Origin: JAVVHH01 sp963835135
GTDB lineage: Bacteria > Pseudomonadota > Alphaproteobacteria > Acetobacterales > Acetobacteraceae
Direction of reading: 5' to 3'
Length of the DNA stretch: 64,000 nt
NCBI GenBank assembly: GCA_963835135.1
Contig: CAWIEF010000003.1
Coordinates: 682,001-746,000, forward strand
A model generated the notes under the pieces. That model was given only the letters and a program-made list of their open reading frames with translations. It ran no database searches and had not been told where the DNA came from. Positions within the stretch are counted from its first letter, which is position 1. Every line of letters begins with the position of its first letter. Both the position numbers and the translations under genes were made by a program. This document shows, piece after piece, positions 49,539 through 58,906 of the stretch.

Positions 49539-50731
49539 TCCACGTTGCCGAAGCGACCAGCCGCATCCTGGGCGCGATGCGGCCGACCGGGACGGAGACG
49601 GTCGGGCTTTCGGCCGGATGGGGCCGGGTTCTTGCCGCGCCGGTCACCGCCCGTCTCGACCAGCCGCCCGGCGACGTGTCCGCCATGGACGGCTACGCAC
49701 TTCGCGCCGGCGATCCCGGGCCCTGGACCGTCATCGGTAGCGCCCCCGCGGGCCACCCATTTGCTGGCACGATCGGCCACAACCAGGCGCTTCGCCTGTT
49801 CACTGGTAGCCTCGTCCCGTCCGGCGCCGACGCGGTCGCCATCCAGGAAGATGCAGACCGCGAGGGCGACCGTCTCACGCTGCGCGAGGCGCCCATCGCC
49901 GGCCGTCACATCCGCACCCGCGGCGGCGACTTCACGACCGGCGACGTCCTGCTCTCGCCCGGCATCCGTCTCACCGCCCGCGCAATCGGTCTCGCCGCGG
50001 CCTCCAACCACCCGTGGCTCACGGTCCACCGCCGCCCACGCGTCGCGATTCTCGCGACCGGCGACGAGATCGCCCTGCCCGGCGACCCGGTCCGCCCTGG
50101 CGGCATCGTCTCATCCAATGCGCACGCCCTTGCCGGACTGATTGCCGCGGCCGGCGCGGACCCGGTTGTGCTGCCAATCGCATCGGATGATCTGGCCGCC
50201 ATCGCTGCCACGGCCGACCAGACCGGCGGCATCGACCTGCTGGTCACGACCGGCGGCGCGAGCGTCGGCGAGCACGACCTCATCCAGCAAGGTCTGGCCA
50301 CCAGGGGCTTCACCGCGGATTTCTGGAAGATCGCGATGCGCCCCGGTAAGCCGCTCATCTTCGGCGCGCTTGCCGGCACGCCGGTGCTAGGCCTCCCGGG
50401 CAACCCCGTCTCCGCCCTCGTCTGCGCCATCCTGTTCCTCGTGCCGGCAATCAAGCGCCTCGCCGGCGAGCGGGACGTGCAACTGCCGATCTCGCGCGGC
50501 GTGCTGGCCGTTCCCCTCGCCGCCAACGACCGCCGCGCCGACTACCTCCGGTCCACGGTCGCCATGTCCGCCGATGGCGCATTGATGGTCACGCCGTTCT
50601 CGCGGCAGGACTCGTCGCATCTAAAGGTGCTCGCACAATCGGACGCGCTCGCGCTGCGTGCCCCGCACGCGCCGCCCGCCGCGGCGGGCGACGGGATCGA
50701 TCTCATCCGGCTAGACCAGGGTTTGTTCTGA
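49535..50731 (+). CDS. moeA: Molybdopterin molybdenumtransferase MoeA
   Basis: Inserts molybdate into adenylated molybdopterin. ATG at 49535 overlaps the moaC stop (ATGA). The 398 residues include QPPGDVSAMDGYALRAGD, FTGSLVPSGADAVAIQED, GGDFTTGDVLLSPGIRLTARAIGLAA, VAILATGDEIALPGDPVRPGGIVSSNAHAL, DLLVTTGGASVGEHDLIQQ, FWKIAMRPGKPLIFGALAGTPVLGLPGNPVSALV, the standard MoeA four-domain order. It is followed by the lexA promoter region. Confidence 0.97.
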   Translation: MIHVAEATSRILGAMRPTGTETVGLSAGWGRVLAAPVTARLDQPPGDVSAMDGYALRAGDPGPWTVIGSAPAGHPFAGTIGHNQALRLFTGSLVPSGADAVAIQEDADREGDRLTLREAPIAGRHIRTRGGDFTTGDVLLSPGIRLTARAIGLAAASNHPWLTVHRRPRVAILATGDEIALPGDPVRPGGIVSSNAHALAGLIAAAGADPVVLPIASDDLAAIAATADQTGGIDLLVTTGGASVGEHDLIQQGLATRGFTADFWKIAMRPGKPLIFGALAGTPVLGLPGNPVSALVCAILFLVPAIKRLAGERDVQLPISRGVLAVPLAANDRRADYLRSTVAMSADGALMVTPFSRQDSSHLKVLAQSDALALRAPHAPPAAAGDGIDLIRLDQGLF

Positions 50732-50766
50732 TCCAGTTGACGGGATTCGCGGAACCAACGTAGAAC
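50725..50766 (+). promoter_or_regulatory. lexA promoter with SOS box
   Basis: A -35 like TTGACG (50737-50742), 18-nt spacer and -10 like TAGAAC (50761-50766). GAAC-N7-GAAC at 50752-50766 is the alphaproteobacterial SOS box read on the other strand (GTTC-N7-GTTC) and covers the -10. A weaker GTTC-N7-GTTG lies at 50725-50739 over the end of moeA. The arrangement implies that LexA represses its own gene. Confidence 0.72.
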
Positions 50767-50813
50767 ATCCCGGTTGCCGATTTGTTCCGATTCGGCTAGG
50801 CGGGAGCTGTCCC

Positions 50814-51545
50814 ATGTTGACGCGCAAGCAGCACGAGTTGCTGGTATTCATCGATGGCCATCTGAAAAAGACGGGCTTTTCTCCTTCGTTCGAGGAGATG
50901 AAGGAGGCTCTTCAGCTACGCTCGAAGTCAGGCATCCACCGGCTCATCTCGGCTCTGGAGGAACGCGGCTTCTTGCGCCGCCGGCACCACCGGGCCCGCG
51001 CGTTGGAGGTGACCCGTTTGCCGAACGAGTCGCTCGACCGGGCGGAGGCGCCGTTGGCGGCGGAGGCGGCCCGGCCTGCCGCAGCGGCGCCGGGCTTCTC
51101 CCCGAACGTGATCCGAGGCGATTTCAGCCGCAATCTGGCCGGCGTAACGGCCGCCAACGACGCGAGCGCGGTGCAGCTTCCTCTCTATGGCCGGATTGCC
51201 GCCGGTCTGCCGATCGAAGCGCTGCGCGACACCAGCTCGCACATCGAGGTGCCGATCGCGATGCTCGGCACCGGCGAGCATTACGCGCTCGAGGTCGATG
51301 GCGACTCGATGATCGATGCCGGCATCCTCGACGGCGACACCGTTATCATCCGCCGCGGTGAGCAAGCCGAGAACGGCCAGATCATCGTCGCGCTCGTGGA
51401 CGAGTACGTGACGCTGAAGCGGCTGCGCCGGCACGGCAAATCGATCGCGCTCGAACCGGCGAACCCCGCGCACAAGGTGCAGATCGTCCCGGCCGACAAG
51501 GTCAAGGTGCAGGGCAAGCTCGTCGCCCTGCTCAGGAAATATTGA
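50814..51545 (+). CDS. lexA: SOS repressor LexA
   Basis: Represses DNA-damage genes until RecA filaments trigger self-cleavage. The 243 residues (longer than E. coli, normal for alphaproteobacteria) start MLTRKQHELLVFIDGHLKKTGFSPSFEEMKEALQLRSKSGIHRLISALEERGFLRRRHHRARALEV, a winged-helix domain. The cleavage site is Ala130-Gly131 (GRIAAGLPIEAL), with catalytic Ser165 in VDGDSMIDAGIL and Lys202 in DEYVTLKRL. A linker of about 50 residues (ESLDRAEAPLAAEAARPAAAAPGF) separates the domains. GGGAG lies 8 nt before the ATG. Confidence 0.97.
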   Translation: MLTRKQHELLVFIDGHLKKTGFSPSFEEMKEALQLRSKSGIHRLISALEERGFLRRRHHRARALEVTRLPNESLDRAEAPLAAEAARPAAAAPGFSPNVIRGDFSRNLAGVTAANDASAVQLPLYGRIAAGLPIEALRDTSSHIEVPIAMLGTGEHYALEVDGDSMIDAGILDGDTVIIRRGEQAENGQIIVALVDEYVTLKRLRRHGKSIALEPANPAHKVQIVPADKVKVQGKLVALLRKY

Positions 51546-51561
51546 GCGGCTCGGGGCCGGG

Positions 51562-52482
51562 CTAGCCTTGCTTGCCTGAAACCGCGCTTCTGATCGCGGA
51601 GCGGAGCTGACGGGGGATGTAGGGCGTCAACATCTTCCGGCAGATGTTGATCGGCGTCCGATCGGCGGGGCGATAGTCCCGCCAATCCGTGCGGGCCAGG
51701 TTGGCGAAATACTCCCGCTGCCGAGGATGGTTGTCGAGGTAGATCCAGGGCTTGGCGCCGCCATTGTAGTGGATGATCGCCGCCTCGGCACACACCTTGC
51801 GGCGCTCCGCCTCTGACAGTCCCAGGTCGAAGGACGGACGGAAGAACGGATTGATTACGTTCCACTTGTAATCCAGCGGCAGCCAGTCTCCGAACAGCAC
51901 CAGGTTGAGGATGTCCTGGTCCGCGTCGATCGCGCGCTCGGGGTGCTTCTGGATGAACTCGATGCATTTGCGGCAATATTCCTTCGTCCGCCACGCCTCG
52001 AGGTCCATCAGCAGCACGCCCGAATTGAAGAAAAGGCTCCCCGGCGGCATGCCGTGCTGGGAGGGGCGTACCGAGTTCGGGATCGCCACCGCCCCGACGG
52101 TCTTGCCCCGCAGATCGGTCTGCCAAAGTGGCTCGATCGAGCTGACCGCCACGGTGTCCGGGTCCAGGTACAGCACCCGTGTCCGGCCCGGGAACAACAC
52201 ATCCGCCCAAAGCCGCAGGTAGGCGTCCGCCGTCAAAGTATAGGGCGTCGGAAACTCCGTGTTGGTCGGGACGGCAAACTTCTCGAACCGCATCGACACC
52301 CGGGAGTCGCCACCGAACGACCGGCGGAACCGCGGCGCGAACTGCTCGGGATCCTCCGTGGACGCGATCACCACCTCGAGCGGCGAGACCGTATGCTGGA
52401 TCAGCGACGCGAGGCACGCGGCGCCATGCTGCGCATAGGTGTTGTTGAACGCGAAGAGGACGGAGATGGGCTGCGCGGGCAT
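51562..52482 (-). CDS. Glycosyltransferase family 8 protein
   Basis: GT-A fold retaining transferase of 306 residues, similar to LPS glucosyl/galactosyltransferases. N-terminus ISVLFAFNNTYAQHGAACLASLIQHTVSPLEVVIAST, metal-binding DxD in VLYLDPDTVAV, and SLFFNSGVLLMDLEAWR (GT8 hallmark), DADQDILNLVLFGDWLPLDYKWN, and IHYNGGAKPWIY. No signal peptide; cytoplasmic, using UDP-sugars. It is downstream of comEC on the same strand (34 bp gap) and convergent with lexA. Confidence 0.9.
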   Translation of the reverse strand: MPAQPISVLFAFNNTYAQHGAACLASLIQHTVSPLEVVIASTEDPEQFAPRFRRSFGGDSRVSMRFEKFAVPTNTEFPTPYTLTADAYLRLWADVLFPGRTRVLYLDPDTVAVSSIEPLWQTDLRGKTVGAVAIPNSVRPSQHGMPPGSLFFNSGVLLMDLEAWRTKEYCRKCIEFIQKHPERAIDADQDILNLVLFGDWLPLDYKWNVINPFFRPSFDLGLSEAERRKVCAEAAIIHYNGGAKPWIYLDNHPRQREYFANLARTDWRDYRPADRTPINICRKMLTPYIPRQLRSAIRSAVSGKQG

Positions 52483-52516
52483 GGGGGAACCGTAGCACGG
52501 CCGCGTATCCGATTGG

Positions 52517-54667
52517 TTAATCGTAATCGCTCTCGGCCGGCGGCAGGCTGTCCATCGTTGCTGCCGGCAGGTCCGACTGCACCCGCCGCGGGACTGGCGG
52601 TCCCGGCACCCAGGGCCGGTCGCCCCGAACCTCCCGGTCGGTCACCACCCGCGCCGAGCCGCCCTCGATCCATACGGACGCCGCGCCATCGCGCCACACC
52701 GTGAACCGATCCAGCAGCGAAACCCCGCGCGGACACTCGCCCCGGGCCGGCTCGGCCGCCACGAGCAGCGCAGCGCCGGCACACATGGCCTCCGGAACCC
52801 TCTCCTTGTCGCGCGCCAGCAGCACCGGCCCGAGCTGGCAGGAGCTCGGACCGCAGATCGACGGCGTGCCGTCCTTGATCGTCTCGAACGGCCCCGCCGC
52901 GAAATGCGTCTCCCACTCTTCGCGGGTGAACTTCGACCCGCCCGCATGGGTCTGCAGCCAGAATTGCGACCCGGTCCGGATCGCGATCAGCCGGGCGTCG
53001 CCAGATACCAGCACGTCCGGCAGCGGCATCAAGACCGGCGACAGCAGGCCCGCGACAATCGGCGCTACCCCGAGCAACCGCCACCGCGTCCGCCAGAGTG
53101 CGAGCCAGCATAGACCCAGGCTGAACATCAGCAGCCCCCAGCCCGGCATCGGCCGCACCGCCATGGTCGCCTCCGGCCACGAGGACACCGTCTGCCCGAT
53201 GAACAGGATCGCCCGCACGCCCCAACCCATCGGCGTCAGCGCGAGGTTCTCGAGCCCGAACGGCATCAGCGCCAGCCCAACCAGCCCTAGCGGCATCACC
53301 CACATCGCGGTCAGCGGAACCGCAATGACATTGGCGGCGATGAAATAAAGCTGGATGTGGCCGAAATGGAACGCGCCGTAGGGTGCGGACGCCGTGCCGG
53401 CCAGCAAGCTCGTCAGCACCAGTGCCACGACGTGCGAGATCGTCCGCCGCCACCATTGATGCCCATAAAGCCGCGTCAGCACCGGCCGCAGCGCCTCGTA
53501 GCCCGAGATCAGCGCCAGCACCGCCGCGAAACTCATCTGGAAGCTGACCCCCACCACCTCTTGCGGTGCAAAGCTCATCAGCGCCAGCGCCGCCAACGCC
53601 CAGCCGCGAAGCGACAGCGCCCGCCGCCCGACCACCAGTCCCAGCGTGACCACACAGGCCATGGCGAAACTGCGCATCACCGGCACGTGCGCGCCCGCCA
53701 TCAACATATAGACGCCCCCCGCCAGCAAAGCGGTCACCGCCGCGATCGGCTTGGTCGGCCAGAACAGCGCCGAGCGCTCCCAGGCGGCGAGCAGAAGCCG
53801 GGTCGCGCCGAACACGAGCCCCATGACGATCCCGATATGCAGCCCGGCCACCGCCAGCAGGTGCGCAAGCCCCGAGTCGCGCATCGCAGCCCGGTCCGCC
53901 TGCGGGATCGCCAGCGTGCTGCCGGTCAGGAACGTCGCCGCGATCGCGCCGGGCGATCCGGGAATGGCCGCCATCACCCGCTGTCCGATCCAGTCCCGAA
54001 CCGCCTGCACGGTCGCCGAAAACCCGGCCGGCGGATGGTGATCCAACACCGTGACCGCCCCCAGCGCCGTCCCGCCGCCGCCGAGGCCGTTGAAGTAGGC
54101 ATCCCGCTGCAGGTCCCACGCCCCGGGATAGGACGGCGACGCAGGCGGCCGCATCAGCGCCCGCACCTGCACCACGTCGCCGGCGACCACTGCGGTCTGA
54201 TCGCCTTTCTTGAACCGCACCCGCAACCGCCGTTCGATCGGCTCCCCGCCGCCGAGCCGCACGCCGTCGAGCACGAGCCGCCGCCCGTCCGGCAGGATGT
54301 CGACCGCCCGCACCGTTCCGCTGACGATCACGGCCGTGCGCGGCAGGTCGGCCAGCGGCAGCGCGCGCCGGGTCGCGAGCTGGGCCGAGAGGAAGCCCAA
54401 CGCCGCCGCCAGCAAGCCGAGCCCGGCGAGCCGTCCCCACGCACTTCGCCACGCCAGAGCCGCGAGGCCGATGGTCAAGCCGGACGCCGCCGGCCCCGAC
54501 CACGGCGGCGGGTTGCCGCGCAGCATGAAGAACAGCAACACGCCCATCGCCATGCAGACCGGCAGCCAAGGCATGAACCGCCCTCGCTCGGCGTCGGCCC
54601 AAGCCGCGAGCCGGACACCGACCGAAATCCGCTGCTCCGCCGCATCGATTGCAACCGTTTGTTGCAC
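52517..54667 (-). CDS. comEC: ComEC/Rec2-family DNA-uptake channel protein
   Basis: Inner-membrane protein that carries single-stranded DNA across in natural transformation. GTG start at 54667, behind a very good GGAGGTG site. The 716 residues begin with a DUF4131-like membrane/OB region (to about 200), then the competence domain (MRDSGLAHLLAVAGLHIGIVMGLVFGATRLLLA, MRSFAMACVVTLGLVVGRRALSLRGWALAALALMSFAPQEVVGVSFQMSFAAVLALI) with about ten helices. The C-terminus has no clear metallo-beta-lactamase HxHxDH motif, as in many alphaproteobacterial ComEC. With dprA downstream at 58.9 kb this gives two competence genes in the window, but no other pilus genes. Confidence 0.9.
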   Translation of the reverse strand: MQQTVAIDAAEQRISVGVRLAAWADAERGRFMPWLPVCMAMGVLLFFMLRGNPPPWSGPAASGLTIGLAALAWRSAWGRLAGLGLLAAALGFLSAQLATRRALPLADLPRTAVIVSGTVRAVDILPDGRRLVLDGVRLGGGEPIERRLRVRFKKGDQTAVVAGDVVQVRALMRPPASPSYPGAWDLQRDAYFNGLGGGGTALGAVTVLDHHPPAGFSATVQAVRDWIGQRVMAAIPGSPGAIAATFLTGSTLAIPQADRAAMRDSGLAHLLAVAGLHIGIVMGLVFGATRLLLAAWERSALFWPTKPIAAVTALLAGGVYMLMAGAHVPVMRSFAMACVVTLGLVVGRRALSLRGWALAALALMSFAPQEVVGVSFQMSFAAVLALISGYEALRPVLTRLYGHQWWRRTISHVVALVLTSLLAGTASAPYGAFHFGHIQLYFIAANVIAVPLTAMWVMPLGLVGLALMPFGLENLALTPMGWGVRAILFIGQTVSSWPEATMAVRPMPGWGLLMFSLGLCWLALWRTRWRLLGVAPIVAGLLSPVLMPLPDVLVSGDARLIAIRTGSQFWLQTHAGGSKFTREEWETHFAAGPFETIKDGTPSICGPSSCQLGPVLLARDKERVPEAMCAGAALLVAAEPARGECPRGVSLLDRFTVWRDGAASVWIEGGSARVVTDREVRGDRPWVPGPPVPRRVQSDLPAATMDSLPPAESDYD

Positions 54668-54734
54668 GGCACCTCCGTTCTACACTCTGCTTAGCAGACT
54701 CTTCGGCGCCAATCACGTGTGCTAAACGGCGCTC

Positions 54735-56126
54735 ATGTCTGTCCGCACTCGTTTTGCACCGAGCCCCACCGGGCTGCTCCACATCGGCAGCGCCCGCTCC
54801 GCCCTGTTCAACTACCTTTTCAGCCGGCACCACGGCGGCACCTATCTGATCCGGATCGAGGACACCGACCGCGAGCGGAGCAAGCCCGAATTCACCGACG
54901 CGATCCTGGCCGGGCTTGACTGGCTCGGCATTCCGCCCGACGAGCCGCCCGTGTTCCAGTCTACCCGCGCCGCGCGCCATGCCGAGGTCGCGCACGAAAT
55001 GCTCGCCCGCGGCCGCGCCTACCATTGCTACTGCACCCAAGAGGAGCTGCGGCAAATGCGTGAGACGGCCATCGCCGAGGGCCGCCCGCCCCGCTACGAC
55101 GGCACCTGGCGCGACCGCGACCCGGCCGAAGCGCCGGCCGGCGTCAAACCGGTCATCCGCCTCAAGGCGCCGCGCGAGGGCGCCACCACCGTGCACGACC
55201 TCATCCAAGGCGAGGTGACCGTCAACAACAGCGAGATGGATGACCTCATCATCCTGCGCAGCGACCGCACACCGACCTATCTCCACGCCGTCGTCGTCGA
55301 CGACCACGACATGGAGATCACCCATGTCATCCGCGGCGACGACCATCTGACCAACACGTTCCGCCAAATCCAGATCTACCAGGCCATGGGTTGGGATCTG
55401 CCGCGCTTCGGTCACATGCCGCTCATCCACGGCGCGGACGGGTCCAAACTGTCCAAGCGGCACGGCGCGGTGAACCTGCTCGACTTCCGCGACGACGGAT
55501 TCCTCCCCGAGGCGATGTTCAACTTCCTGCTCCGCCTCGGCTGGGCGAGCGGGGATAACGAGATCCTCGATCGCGAGGAGGCCATCCGCTTGTTCGACCT
55601 CGACGGCGTCGGCCGCTCCGCAGCCCGGATGGATTACACAAGGCTGCTGCAGCTGAATGGTGTCTGGCTCCGCCGTGCCGATGACGAGCGGCTGACGCGG
55701 GACGTGATCGCGCGGCTCACCGCACAGGGGCTGGACGCGGCAGGTGCGGCCGGCCGGATCCGGGCGCTGATGCCCGGCTTGAAGGAGCGTGCCAAGACGC
55801 TGGCCGAACTCGCCGAGAGCGCGGCTTTCCTCGCGCGCCGCATGCCGCTGGCGTTCGAGCCGAAGGCGCAGGCGCTGCTGACCCCGGAGGCGAAGGCCAC
55901 GCTGCCGGACTTGGCCTCGGTCCTCGACCAGACCGACTGGGCCGCCCCGTCGCTCGACGCCGCGCTGCGCGGCTATGCCGACGCCGCCGGGCAGAAACTC
56001 GGCAAGATTGCCCAGCCGCTCCGCGCTGCGCTGACCGGCAGCACGATGAGCCCGCCGATCGACCAGACCTTGGCCGCGCTCGGCCGGGAGGAAGCCCTCG
56101 CCCGGATCGCCGGCGCGGCGGCTTGA
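54735..56126 (+). CDS. gltX: Glutamyl-tRNA synthetase
   Basis: Class I aminoacyl-tRNA synthetase of 463 residues. HIGH-type signature FAPSPTGLLHIGSARSALFNYLF near the start and KMSKS-type KLSKRHGAVNLLDF (class motif xKLSKR). The zinc-region CYCTQEEL is present in part. Many alphaproteobacteria have two GltX paralogues and this could be either the discriminating or non-discriminating type. It is divergent from comEC over 67 bp and overlaps pyrB (TGATG). Confidence 0.96.
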   Translation: MSVRTRFAPSPTGLLHIGSARSALFNYLFSRHHGGTYLIRIEDTDRERSKPEFTDAILAGLDWLGIPPDEPPVFQSTRAARHAEVAHEMLARGRAYHCYCTQEELRQMRETAIAEGRPPRYDGTWRDRDPAEAPAGVKPVIRLKAPREGATTVHDLIQGEVTVNNSEMDDLIILRSDRTPTYLHAVVVDDHDMEITHVIRGDDHLTNTFRQIQIYQAMGWDLPRFGHMPLIHGADGSKLSKRHGAVNLLDFRDDGFLPEAMFNFLLRLGWASGDNEILDREEAIRLFDLDGVGRSAARMDYTRLLQLNGVWLRRADDERLTRDVIARLTAQGLDAAGAAGRIRALMPGLKERAKTLAELAESAAFLARRMPLAFEPKAQALLTPEAKATLPDLASVLDQTDWAAPSLDAALRGYADAAGQKLGKIAQPLRAALTGSTMSPPIDQTLAALGREEALARIAGAAA

Positions 56127-57058
56127 TGTTCGCACACAAGCACCTGCTGGCGATCGAGGGCCTGCACCCGCCCGAAATCGCCGGCTTGCTCGACCTGGCC
56201 GAGAGCTACGTGTTGCTCAACCGCTCCGGCAAGACCCAGCGCGACCTGCTCCGCGGCCGCACGCTGATCAACCTGTTCTACGAGGACAGCACCCGGACCC
56301 GAACCAGCTTCGAACTCGCGGGCAAGCGCCTTGGCGCGGACGTCATCAACATGTCGGTCTCGACCAGCAGCGTGAACAAGGGCGAAACCCTGCTCGACAC
56401 CGCGACCACCCTGAACGCGATGCGGTGCGACCTGCTCGTGATCCGGCATGATCAATCGGGCGCGCCCGCCCTGCTGGCGCAGAAAGTCTCGTCCAGCGTC
56501 ATCAACGCGGGCGACGGCACCCACGAGCATCCGACGCAAGCGCTGCTTGACGCGCTGACGGTCCGCCGCCGCCGCGGCAGCCTCGAAGGGTTGGTCGTCG
56601 CGATCTGCGGCGACGTGCTGCACAGCCGCGTGGCGCGCTCGAACATCCATTTGCTGACCACGATGGGCAGCCGCGTCCGGGTCGTCGGCCCGCCGACGCT
56701 GATCCCAGCCGCCGCCGCGAGCTTGGGCGTGCAGGTGATGCATGACATGCAGACCGGGCTCGAGGGTGCCGACGTGGTCATGATGCTGCGCCTGCAGCGC
56801 GAGCGGATGACGCGCGGGCTGGTGCCGAGCGAGCGCGAGTATTTCCGCTTCTTCGGCCTCGACCGCTCCAAGCTTGCCCGCGCCAAGCCGGACGTCATGG
56901 TGATGCACCCGGGCCCAATGAACCGCGGCGTCGAGATCGACAGCGCCGTCGCCGACGACCCGGTCCACAGCGTGATCGGCACCCAAGTCGAAATGGGCGT
57001 CGCCGTCCGCATGGCCGTCCTCGACGTCCTCGCGCGGCGGGAGCGCAGGAATGTCTGA
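56126..57058 (+). CDS. pyrB: Aspartate carbamoyltransferase catalytic subunit
   Basis: Condenses carbamoyl phosphate and aspartate in pyrimidine synthesis. The ATG at 56126 shares a base with the gltX stop. The 310 residues have the carbamoyl-phosphate motif YEDSTRTRTSFELAGKRLGAD, NAGDGTHEHPTQALLDALT and VMHPGPMNRGVEIDSAVADDP. The pyrC-like gene starts 8 bases before its end. In Pseudomonas and relatives PyrB needs an inactive PyrC-like partner; the neighbour here fits that. Confidence 0.97.
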   Translation: MFAHKHLLAIEGLHPPEIAGLLDLAESYVLLNRSGKTQRDLLRGRTLINLFYEDSTRTRTSFELAGKRLGADVINMSVSTSSVNKGETLLDTATTLNAMRCDLLVIRHDQSGAPALLAQKVSSSVINAGDGTHEHPTQALLDALTVRRRRGSLEGLVVAICGDVLHSRVARSNIHLLTTMGSRVRVVGPPTLIPAAAASLGVQVMHDMQTGLEGADVVMMLRLQRERMTRGLVPSEREYFRFFGLDRSKLARAKPDVMVMHPGPMNRGVEIDSAVADDPVHSVIGTQVEMGVAVRMAVLDVLARRERRNV

Positions 57059-58328
57059 CCTCCTGATCCAGAACGTCCGCTTGCTCGACCCGGCCAGCGA
57101 CCTCGACGCGATCGGCGCCCTGTTTGTCAAAGACGGCCGCATCGCCGATTGGGGGACCAATCTCGGCCGCCCCGACGGCGCCGCCACGCTTGATGGTGGA
57201 GGCGCGATCCTGTGCCCCGGCCTGGTCGACATGCGCGCCAGCCTCGGCGAGCCCGGCTTCGAATATCGCGAGACCGTCGCCTCGGCCGCCCGCGCTGCCT
57301 CGGCCGGCGGCATCACCACCGTGGCCGCCCTGCCCGACAGCCGTCCCGCCATCGACGATCCGGCGCTCGTCCGACTCATGCGCAGCCGAGGTGAGGAGAC
57401 CGGCGCCGTCATCGTCCTACCCTATGCTGCTTTGACGAAAGGTTGCCGGGGCGAGGAACTGGCTGAGATCGGCCTGCTGCGGGAGGCCGGCGCCGTCGCC
57501 TTCACCGATGGCCAGCGCGCCATCGGTGACGCCCGGCTGATGCGCCTCGCCCTGTCCTACGCCCGCGGCTTCGGCGCGCGCATCGTCCAACATCCGGAGG
57601 ATCCGGCCCTGGCCGCCGGCGGTGCGGCCACCGAGGGTGAACAAGCCACCCGCCTCGGCCTACCCGGCATTCCCGCCGCCGCCGAAGCCATCCTGGTCGC
57701 CCGCGACATCCGCTTGGCCGAACTCACCGGCGGGTTGCTGCATTTCGCGCATGTCTCGACCGCCGAGGCGCTCGAGCTGATCCGCCGCGCCAAGGAGCGA
57801 GGCTTGCCGATCTCGTGTGATACCGCGCCGCCTTATTTCGACCTCAACGAGACGGCGATCGGTGATTTCCGCACCTACGCCAAGCTCTCGCCGCCGCTGC
57901 GTGCCGAATCCGACCGCCTCGCCGTCTGCGCCGCCCTCGCCGATGGGACGATCGACGCGATCGCCTCCGACCATCAGCCGCGCGACGCCGATGACAAGCG
58001 CCTGCCGTTCGCCGTCGCGTCCTCTGGCGGCGCCGGGCTGGCGACGTTGCTGCCCATCACGCTCGCCCGCGTCCATGGCGGCGGCCTGCCGCTCACCCGG
58101 GCGCTGCACCTGCTGACGGCTGGCCCCGCGGTCCTGCTCGAGGTCGATGCCGGCCGCTTCCGCCGCGGCGCTCCGGCCGACCTCTGCCTGTTCGATCTCG
58201 AACGGGCGTGGCAGATCGAGTCGGGCGAGCTTCCCGGCAAGGCGCAGAACACGCCGTTCGATGGCCGTGCCGTCGAGGGCCGCGTGCTCGGTACATGGAG
58301 CGGTGGCCGCCAGGTGTTTGCGTCGTGA
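57051..58328 (+). CDS. Inactive dihydroorotase-like protein (PyrC'/PyrX)
   Basis: A 425-residue amidohydrolase-fold protein next to pyrB. The usual metal motif DxHxHxR at the end of strand 1 (PGLVDxHVHLREPG) reads PGLVDMRASLGEPGFEYRET, so both His ligands are lost. The rest of the fold remains: IVQHPEDPAL, LLHFAHVSTAEALELIRRAKERGLPISCDTAPPYFDLNETAIGDF, DAIASDHQPRDADDKRLPF and the C-terminal beta region ADLCLFDLERAW. Such proteins are known to be non-catalytic partners that stabilise aspartate carbamoyltransferase, so a true dihydroorotase should exist elsewhere in the genome. Often mis-annotated as pyrC. Confidence 0.88.
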   Translation: MSDLLIQNVRLLDPASDLDAIGALFVKDGRIADWGTNLGRPDGAATLDGGGAILCPGLVDMRASLGEPGFEYRETVASAARAASAGGITTVAALPDSRPAIDDPALVRLMRSRGEETGAVIVLPYAALTKGCRGEELAEIGLLREAGAVAFTDGQRAIGDARLMRLALSYARGFGARIVQHPEDPALAAGGAATEGEQATRLGLPGIPAAAEAILVARDIRLAELTGGLLHFAHVSTAEALELIRRAKERGLPISCDTAPPYFDLNETAIGDFRTYAKLSPPLRAESDRLAVCAALADGTIDAIASDHQPRDADDKRLPFAVASSGGAGLATLLPITLARVHGGGLPLTRALHLLTAGPAVLLEVDAGRFRRGAPADLCLFDLERAWQIESGELPGKAQNTPFDGRAVEGRVLGTWSGGRQVFAS

Positions 58329-58906
58329 TGGTCGCGGCCGTCCTCCTCGGCGTCCTGCTTGGGTCGATCCCGTTCGGCCTGTTGCTCACCCGCGCCGCTG
58401 GACTGGGCGACATCCGCAAAACCGGCTCGGGGAGCATCGGCGCGACCAACGTGTTGCGCACCGGCCGCAAGGACGTCGCGGCGGCGACGCTACTGCTCGA
58501 CGCTGGCAAGGGAGCGGTCGCCGTCCTCATCATGGGCGCCTGGGCCGGTGCGGACGCCGCGCTGCTGGCGGGTGTCGCCGCGGTGCTGGGGCATTGCTTC
58601 TCGCCATGGATCGGGTTCAAGGGGGGCAAGGGAGTCGCCACCGGGGCCGGCGTGCTGCTGGCCTGGTCATGGGCCGCCGGGCTGCTCTGCCTTCTCGTCT
58701 GGCTCGCCGCCGCCTTCTCGTCCAAGCGCTCCAGCGTCGGGGCGCTGTTCGCCCTGGCCGCCGCTCCGCTCGTGCTATGGGCGCTCGTCGGCGGGAAGAC
58801 CGCGCTCGCCGGGCTGTTCGTCAGCGCCGTCTGCATCGGCCGCCACCACGCCAACATTGCCCGCCTGCTCGCAGGGACGGAGCCGCGGATCGGCCAGAAC
58901 GGGTGA
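58328..58906 (+). CDS. plsY: Glycerol-3-phosphate acyltransferase PlsY
   Basis: Membrane enzyme that uses acyl phosphate to make lysophosphatidate, first step of phospholipid synthesis. The ATG at 58328 shares a base with the previous stop (TGATG). The 192-residue protein has five hydrophobic helices and the three PlsY motifs: SIPFGLLLTRAAGLGDIRKTGSGSIGATNVLRTG, LGHCFSPWIGFKGGKGVATGAG and CIGRHHANIARLLAGTEPRIG. Coupled to dprA (GTGA). Confidence 0.97.
   Translation: MVAAVLLGVLLGSIPFGLLLTRAAGLGDIRKTGSGSIGATNVLRTGRKDVAAATLLLDAGKGAVAVLIMGAWAGADAALLAGVAAVLGHCFSPWIGFKGGKGVATGAGVLLAWSWAAGLLCLLVWLAAAFSSKRSSVGALFALAAAPLVLWALVGGKTALAGLFVSAVCIGRHHANIARLLAGTEPRIGQNG

Noticed and set aside
52401..56135. 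1244-codon open frame on the - strand
   Set aside because: It crosses out-of-frame comEC and antisense gltX; only the parts in known frames are real genes.
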